NCBI RefSeq assembly: GCF_000442275.2
Contig: NZ_KE557306.1
Span: 62,001-126,000, forward strand
Reading direction: 5' to 3'
Source: Litoreibacter arenae DSM 19593
Lineage (GTDB): Bacteria; Pseudomonadota; Alphaproteobacteria; Rhodobacterales; Rhodobacteraceae
DNA length: 64,000 nt
Shown here one piece after another: positions 59,320 to 64,000 of this stretch; within the stretch, counting starts at the first letter, position 1, and the number at the start of each line of letters is the position of its first letter. The notes under the pieces were generated by a model. It was not told the origin of the DNA and did no database searches. It saw only the letters and a program-made list of their open reading frames with translations. The translations under genes and the position numbers were made by a program.

Positions 59320-59880
59320 TCATGTGCCGGGCCTCTTGTGGGCGGGACGGGTCTTGAGCCGTGTCAGCAACTTGCTTGTCCAAGGAAGAAAAACGTAGCT
59401 GATGAGCACGACGTTGATTGAAATCAGCAAGACCGACCGCACTGCTGCGGGGAAGGTTTCAGGTAATAGCAAATCGGCGAAATAGCACAATGCCGCGCCT
59501 AGAACGAGAATCCAGAAGATCAGAATTACGACAATTTCGATTTTGCTCACCCGCGACCTCGGACTTAGAAATAGGGAGAATTCGTCGACATGGGGATGCT
59601 TCGTTACCTTTTGTGGATGCTGGTCCAAATTCGCAAGGCAGTCTTTCCGCAGGTCCGAGCTTTCCCACCTTTCGAGGTTCTTTCGCGAGTCGAACGAGAA
59701 AACGTTTACGAGTTCATAACAATCACCCTGCTTCGATAGGCTGTTGTGGTCACCCAGATATCCTTCCTCATTGGCCGCGGCTTTCTGCAATTGTTCGAGG
59801 GACTGCATGATGTCATCTTTGAATTCGTCCTCAAACCGCCGAACGATGATGGACAGGACAGGGCGCGCATCATTTGGCAT
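59320..59880 (-). CDS. ABM-domain protein with C-terminal membrane helices
   Basis: The 186-residue protein has an N-terminal ferredoxin-like antibiotic-biosynthesis-monooxygenase domain (VLSIIVRRFEDEFKDDIMQSLEQLQKAAANEEGYLGDHN...ELVNVFSFDSRKNLERWESSDLRK) and two C-terminal membrane helices (about 113-135 and 143-165). This domain pair is known as an ABM superfamily group of unknown role (COG3224-like). ATG 59880 has AAGGAG nine bases upstream. The gene is visibly less GC-rich than its neighbours and may be a recent arrival. Confidence 0.78.
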   Translation of the reverse strand: MPNDARPVLSIIVRRFEDEFKDDIMQSLEQLQKAAANEEGYLGDHNSLSKQGDCYELVNVFSFDSRKNLERWESSDLRKDCLANLDQHPQKVTKHPHVDEFSLFLSPRSRVSKIEIVVILIFWILVLGAALCYFADLLLPETFPAAVRSVLLISINVVLISYVFLPWTSKLLTRLKTRPAHKRPGT

Positions 59881-59963
59881 TGCCAAGCTCTCCTTAGTTC
59901 AGTTCCAAGAACCCGAACGCCAATAATTAGCGACAATCTATAGCGCCGGTTGAGGTGCCCCCG

Positions 59964-60377
59964 CTAGTTGTTCTTGCGGTTCGGTCCAAACGGCAGGGGC
60001 ACAACGGGAATGCCGTCGTCGATCAGCGCCTTGGCGTCCTTCAGCTTCGCCTCGCCGTAGATCGCGCGTTCCGGCGCGGTGCCGTCATGCATGGCGCGGG
60101 CTTCCTTGGCGAAATTTTTGCCGACATTCTCCGAGTTAGCCTCGATCTTCGCGCGCAACTCCTTCAACGCCTGCTCGGCGGGGGAGGCGGGGGCGGAGAG
60201 CGGTTTGTCCTCCGATGTGCGCACGCGGGGGGCCATGATGGACTTCTTAACCTCGTCCGTGCCGCACACGGCGCAAGTCACCATGCCCGCCGACAACAGC
60301 TTGTCGAAGGCGTCTGCCGACTGGAACCAGCTGTCGAAGCTGTGGTCTTTGGCACAGGTGAGGGCGTAGCGGATCAT
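59964..60377 (-). CDS. DUF1178 family protein
   Basis: The 137-residue protein starts MIRYALTCAKDHSFDSWFQSADAFDKL and contains VTCAVCGTDEVKKSIMAPRV, the CxxC/zinc-finger-like pattern of DUF1178, and the C-terminal RAIYGEAKLKDAKALIDDGIPVVPLPF. The family is conserved in alphaproteobacteria with no known function. It is downstream of the NUDIX gene on the same strand, with a 70-base gap. Confidence 0.92.
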   Translation of the reverse strand: MIRYALTCAKDHSFDSWFQSADAFDKLLSAGMVTCAVCGTDEVKKSIMAPRVRTSEDKPLSAPASPAEQALKELRAKIEANSENVGKNFAKEARAMHDGTAPERAIYGEAKLKDAKALIDDGIPVVPLPFGPNRKNN

Positions 60378-60447
60378 TGGGGTCTAAGGTCCTTGTTGCG
60401 TCATATAAATTTAGGCACGCGCGGGGCGAAGGCAAGGCCCTGTCGGT

Positions 60448-60924
60448 CTAGCCCTTCAGCAAAGCCGCGTCGAAATTCTTGATAATCTTGCGCAATTCGG
60501 GCTCGCGCACACGGGCCGCGGCCTTTTTGATGCTGAACCATTTGCGGGTCCGCTCCTTGCTTTCAGGCCAGACCTTGTGGGTCTTCTGAACCTTCAGCGG
60601 AAACACCGAGACCGCGCAGGGCAGGTCGTTCGATTTGTCCATGATTTTGGTGTAGGAATAGAGGCCCAGACAGATGTTGTAGGCCTTGCCCTCGACGCCC
60701 GCTTCCTCGAACGCCTCGATGGCGGCGGCCTGCGCGGGGGACTGGCCTTCCATCGGCCAGCCCTTGGGGATGATCCAGCGCCGCGTCTTGCGTGACGTCA
60801 CCAAAAGCACCTGCGTCTCGCCGTCTTGCACACGGAAACACAACGCCCCGAATTGGGTGCGCACATCCCGTTTCTGGGCGTCCTCCATGCGGAGGGCGGG
60901 GTGTTTCATCTTGATCAGCGACAT
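60448..60924 (-). CDS. NUDIX hydrolase (diphosphoinositol-polyphosphate phosphohydrolase-like)
   Basis: The 158-residue protein has the NUDIX box in WIIPKGWPMEGQSPAQAAAIEAFEEAGVEG; the usual Arg-Glu at the start of the helix reads Ile-Glu, but the E-x-x-E-E core is kept, so metal binding is probably intact. The PKGW start resembles the DIPP branch that cleaves diphosphates of inositol polyphosphates or dinucleotides. It is followed by DUF1178 on the same strand. Confidence 0.9.
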   Translation of the reverse strand: MSLIKMKHPALRMEDAQKRDVRTQFGALCFRVQDGETQVLLVTSRKTRRWIIPKGWPMEGQSPAQAAAIEAFEEAGVEGKAYNICLGLYSYTKIMDKSNDLPCAVSVFPLKVQKTHKVWPESKERTRKWFSIKKAAARVREPELRKIIKNFDAALLKG

Positions 60925-61046
60925 GCTCTGCTCCGGTGGCGCGATTACACGCCTTTTCCCTAAACTAGCCGCGAATAATGAATAATTAAAGAGGATTGCG
61001 CCGAACCCCCTGTTCCTTCGGCGCAGAGCCGCTAGGTATGTGGCCC

Positions 61047-62171
61047 ATGTTGACCCAACCGCTTTTCATCGGCTCCGAGATTTATCGCGGCTCGTCCTAT
61101 GGCAAGAAGCACCCCTTGCGCGTGCCGCGTGTGTCGACCGTGATGGACCTGAGCCGTGCTTTGGGATGGCTGCCGCCCGCGCAGTTCGTCAACTCGCCCC
61201 GCGCCAAGCCCAAGGCGCTGGAAATCTGGCACAGCCCCGACTATGTCGCCGCGTTGCAGGCGGCGGAGGACGCGCAGCATGTCAGCGCGGAAACCCGCGC
61301 CCGCCACCGCATCGGCACGCTGGACAATCCGGTCTTCCCCGAGATGTTCCGCCGCCCGGCGACCTCCGCCGGGGGCGCCATGCTGGCAGGCGAGTTGCTG
61401 GCAGACGGCGGCGTGGTCTACAGCCCCGCAGGCGGCACGCATCACGGCTTTCCCGACCGTGCGGGGGGATTTTGCTACCTCAACGATCCGGTGCTGGCGA
61501 TGCTGTCGTTGCGCCGCCAAGGCGTGCAGCGCATCGCCTATGTGGATATCGACGCACATCATCCCGACGGGGTCGAGCATGGCTTCGCAGGGGATCCCGA
61601 CACCATCATGGTCTCGGTGCATGAGGAAGGCCTGTGGCCGCGCACGGGGGCGGTGGAGGACGACGCTAGTGGCTCGGCCTTCAACCTGCCGGTGCCACGC
61701 GGATTGAACGACACGGAAATGGCGCTGATCCTCGACCGCCTGATCCTGCCGGTTGTCACGGCACATCGCCCCGACGCGATTGTCCTGCAATGCGGGGCGG
61801 ACGCGGTGGAGGAAGACCCGCTGTCGCATCTGAGCCTGTCCAACAACGCGCATCTGCGCGTCTTGCGGGCATTGCGGCCGCTCGCCCCGCGTCTGCTGGT
61901 GCTGGGCGGTGGCGGCTACAACCCGTGGAGCGTGGGGCGGTTGTGGACTTCTGTTTGGGGCGAATTGGCGGGGCATGAGGCGCCCGACCGTCTGCCGCCC
62001 GAGGCCGAAGCGGTCCTGCGGGCGCTTAGTTTCGAGGGCAACCGCCACGGCCGCAACCCGCCGGAGCATTGGTTCACCACCCTGACCGACACCCCGCGAG
62101 AGGGCGCGATCGGCGACGAGCTGCGCACGCGGCTGGATATGCTGACCGCACGGTTGAAGGCGTCGTATTAA
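61047..62171 (+). CDS. Histone deacetylase / acetoin-utilisation family hydrolase
   Basis: The 374-residue protein has the zinc deacetylase core GTHHGFPDRAGGFCYLNDPVLAMLSL, AYVDIDAHHPDGVEHGF (metal ligands) and VLQCGADAVEEDPLSHL, ending LLVLGGGGYNPWSVGRLW. It belongs with the bacterial AcuC/HDAC-like amidohydrolases and may deacetylate small molecules or proteins in the cytoplasm. ATG 61047 is taken as start; ATG 61038 would add three residues. Confidence 0.92.
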   Translation: MLTQPLFIGSEIYRGSSYGKKHPLRVPRVSTVMDLSRALGWLPPAQFVNSPRAKPKALEIWHSPDYVAALQAAEDAQHVSAETRARHRIGTLDNPVFPEMFRRPATSAGGAMLAGELLADGGVVYSPAGGTHHGFPDRAGGFCYLNDPVLAMLSLRRQGVQRIAYVDIDAHHPDGVEHGFAGDPDTIMVSVHEEGLWPRTGAVEDDASGSAFNLPVPRGLNDTEMALILDRLILPVVTAHRPDAIVLQCGADAVEEDPLSHLSLSNNAHLRVLRALRPLAPRLLVLGGGGYNPWSVGRLWTSVWGELAGHEAPDRLPPEAEAVLRALSFEGNRHGRNPPEHWFTTLTDTPREGAIGDELRTRLDMLTARLKASY

Positions 62172-62177
62172 CGAGGG

Positions 62178-63152
62178 CTAAACCTTCGGCGTTTTGCCCG
62201 CCATAACCTGCAAGAACCAGTCCGTGTCGATATTGCCGCCGCACAGGATCACCGCGCAGTCCTTGCCCGCCATGCGCTCTTTCTCCCGCAACAACCCCGC
62301 CAGAGGCGCGGCCCCTGCACCTTCGGCCAGATTGTGGGTGCAGGTGTAATAGGCGCGGATCGCCTCGGCGACCTCGTCATCGCTGACGGTGATGATCCGC
62401 TCCGCGCCTTTGGAGTAGATGTCATAGGCCTCTTGCACGGGCAGGCGGACGGCCATGCCGTCGGCGAATGTGTTGGCGCTGTCGGTCTCGACCATGCGGC
62501 CCGCCTCGACCGATAGTTTTGCGGTCGGGGCATTCTCCGACACCACGCCCACCACTTTGGTTTTCAGTCCCAAGGCATCCCGCGCCAGAATGGTGCCACA
62601 GATGCCGGAGCCGCAGCCTATAGGGACATAGATCGTGTCCAGATCGGGCTGGGCGGAGAGCAACTCGAACGCATAGGTCGCCACGCCGCGCACCAGTTCT
62701 TTGTGGAAAGGCGGCACGATGAACAGGCCCTGTTCTTCGGCCACGCGGAAGGCTTCTGCCTTGGCCTCATCGAAATCCTGCCCGTGCTCCACCAGCTCCG
62801 CCCCGAAAGCGCGCATGGCGGCGTTTTTCTCGACCGAGTTGCCGTGGGGGACGTAGATCAACGCGCGTAGACCCGCCGCCGTGGCCATCCGCGCCTGGCC
62901 TTGCCCGTGGTTGCCCTTTGTGGCTGTGCAGATGCCCGGCACGCCCGGGTGGGTGCGGGTCAGCCAGTCCATGAAGGTGATCGCCCCGCGCATCTTGAAC
63001 GCGCCGGTGGGCCCGTGGTTTTCATGCTTCACCCAAGTGGGGGTGCCCGTGCGGGCGTTCAGCATCGGCCAGCTATACTGCGCCGTGGCGGGCATGTGGC
63101 GGTAGACGAGGGCGCAGGCGTCCTCAAGCTCGGATTTGGTGAATGTCATCAT
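62178..63152 (-). CDS. Threonine/serine dehydratase (PLP)
   Basis: The 324-residue fold-type II PLP enzyme has HENHGPTGAFKMRGAITFMDWL (PLP lysine), ICTATKGNHGQGQARMATAAGL and YVPIGCGSGICGTILARDALGLKT (phosphate-binding glycine loop), but no C-terminal ACT regulatory domain, so it is of the catabolic rather than biosynthetic type. Its stop lies 7 bases from the stop of the convergent HDAC-like gene. MM at the start leaves two possible ATGs (63152 or 63149). Confidence 0.92.
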   Translation of the reverse strand: MMTFTKSELEDACALVYRHMPATAQYSWPMLNARTGTPTWVKHENHGPTGAFKMRGAITFMDWLTRTHPGVPGICTATKGNHGQGQARMATAAGLRALIYVPHGNSVEKNAAMRAFGAELVEHGQDFDEAKAEAFRVAEEQGLFIVPPFHKELVRGVATYAFELLSAQPDLDTIYVPIGCGSGICGTILARDALGLKTKVVGVVSENAPTAKLSVEAGRMVETDSANTFADGMAVRLPVQEAYDIYSKGAERIITVSDDEVAEAIRAYYTCTHNLAEGAGAAPLAGLLREKERMAGKDCAVILCGGNIDTDWFLQVMAGKTPKV

Positions 63153-63236
63153 GACGCGCAGCCTAGCGGGCCTGCGCCGTGCTGCAAGCGGCATTTGGCC
63201 TTGCGCCCGCCTGTTCTTTGCCCACAATCACCCGCC

Positions 63237-63941
63237 ATGATCCGTCGTCTTTTCATAGCTTTGGTGTTTTGCCTTGCCGCGCTGCCCGTGCGGGCGCAGG
63301 ACGTGGTGATCTTCGCCGCCTCCAGCCTGAAGACGGCTCTGGACGAGGTGACTGAGGGCCTGCCCGTGCGCATCTCCTACGGCGGCAGCGGGCTGTTGGC
63401 GCGGCAGATCATGCAAGGCGCACCGGCGGATATCTTCTTTTCCGCCAACGAGGTCTGGATGGACGCGGCGCAAGATGCGGGCGCGATCCGAGCCGAGAGC
63501 CGCGTGGAGCTGTTGTCGAACGCGCTGGTGATTGTCGGCCATGAGGCGGCGCCCTTCGAAGATATGCTCGCAAGCGATGGCCGCGTCGCGACGGGGCTGG
63601 TCGCCTCGGTGCCCGTTGGCATCTACGCGAAGGCCTATCTGGAACGCGCGGGCCACTGGGACACCATCTCCCCGCGTCTGGTTGAAACCGATAACGCCCG
63701 CGCGGCGCTGGCCTTGGCCGCCCGTGGCGAGGTGCCCTTTGCGGTGGTCTATGCCAGCGACGCCGTGGCGGAGCCTGCGATCCATGTGATCCACGCCTTG
63801 CCCGAATTGCCCGACCTGCCGATCCGCTATCCCGTGGCCTTGACAGCCAGCGCGGGACCAGCGGCCGACGCCGTTCTGCAAGCGCTTCAAAGCGACCGCG
63901 CAAGGGCGATCTATGCCGCGCACGGGTTCGGGACGCCTTGA
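63237..63941 (+). CDS. modA: Molybdate ABC transporter substrate-binding protein
   Basis: The 234-residue periplasmic binding protein has a signal peptide (MIRRLFIALVFCLAALPVRAQ) and the ModA pattern VIFAASSLKTALDEVTEG, ISYGGSGLLARQIMQGAPADIFFSANEVWMD. It captures molybdate. Its stop shares one base with the modB start (TGATG at 63939-63943), so it is translated with the permease. Confidence 0.93.
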   Translation: MIRRLFIALVFCLAALPVRAQDVVIFAASSLKTALDEVTEGLPVRISYGGSGLLARQIMQGAPADIFFSANEVWMDAAQDAGAIRAESRVELLSNALVIVGHEAAPFEDMLASDGRVATGLVASVPVGIYAKAYLERAGHWDTISPRLVETDNARAALALAARGEVPFAVVYASDAVAEPAIHVIHALPELPDLPIRYPVALTASAGPAADAVLQALQSDRARAIYAAHGFGTP

Positions 63942-64000
63942 TGCTGGGTCTGGGGCCACAGGAATGGGGCGCGGTGGCGCTGTCGCTGCGCGTGTCCATC
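63941..64000 (+). CDS. modB: Molybdate ABC transporter permease, N-terminal fragment at window edge
   Basis: Twenty residues are visible (MLGLGPQEWGAVALSLRVSI), matching the usual ModB start, in which a tryptophan-containing PxEW stretch precedes the first helix. The rest lies beyond the window. It overlaps the modA stop by one base, so modA and modB form one translational unit. Confidence 0.8.
   Translation, partial: MLGLGPQEWGAVALSLRVSI

Overview
The window looks like chromosomal core sequence of an alphaproteobacterium, most likely a marine member of the Rhodobacteraceae (Roseobacter group). The evidence is the GC-rich coding sequence, the ctaC-ctaB-coxF-ctaG-ctaE-SURF1-thrC-M16 block, a five-gene F1 cluster (atpHAGDC) separate from F0, groESL behind a CIRCE element, a lysC/ptsP pair, and several families typical of alphaproteobacteria (DUF2125, DUF1178, DUF2161, extensin-like, TIGR01459 HAD). 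The genus cannot be fixed from the sequence. I saw no rRNA, tRNA, CRISPR array, insertion sequence or integrase. No gene-free gap exceeds 300 bases; the longest is about 290 bases, upstream of atpH.

Layout. 1-4.7 kb: a truncated DMT exporter, a DUF808 protein, a transaldolase-like aldolase and the replication restart helicase priA. 4.8-7.6 kb: a hisC-like aminotransferase, tyrC and an extensin-like peptidase in one tightly packed operon. 7.6-16.6 kb: DUF2125, a ChaC-like cyclotransferase, a MotA/ExbB-type plus OmpA-type motor pair with a very long coiled coil, an M23 peptidase coupled to clpA, and a methyltransferase. 16.9-21.8 kb: the atpHAGDC operon with its terminator, then an H-type lectin gene. 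22.3-31.2 kb: mostly minus-strand metabolism (prs, ltaE, ycgN-like, ribF, maoC-like, HAD, ppaC) and an unusual asparagine-synthetase-like protein. 31.3-38 kb: DUF2161, groESL, a second DMT transporter, dprA and tldD. 38-46.5 kb: cytochrome aa3 oxidase subunits and assembly genes running into thrC, an M16 protease, a GNAT and a metallo-beta-lactamase-fold protein. 46.5-55.4 kb: a D-lactate/glycolate-type oxidase, apt, a small accessory locus (leaderless M15 endolysin-like protein, a 37-residue secreted Cys-rich peptide and a membrane-anchored protein), mtnP, a SulP transporter, a flavin reductase, a GNAT and EcsC. 55.6-64 kb: ptsP, lysC, a membrane ABM protein, DUF1178, NUDIX, a histone-deacetylase-family protein, a threonine dehydratase and the start of a molybdate transporter (modA, modB).

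How the genes work together. The respiratory genes (ctaC, ctaB, ctaG, ctaE, SURF1) and F1-ATPase form the energy core. lysC and thrC serve the aspartate/threonine pathway, with ltaE and a threonine dehydratase as possible catabolic counterparts. hisC/tyrC serve aromatic amino acid synthesis. prs, apt and mtnP link PRPP and purine salvage. groESL, clpA, tldD and the M16 protease cover protein quality control and processing.

The parts that deserve a second look are the Cys-rich peptide locus near 49.7 kb, the ZorAB-like motor pair at 9.3-12.3 kb, the degenerate asparagine-synthetase-like protein at 29.8-31.2 kb, a recurrent intergenic box (about GGTATTTNTGAAGCAATGATG, often behind GC hairpins), and convergent gene pairs that share their stop codons.
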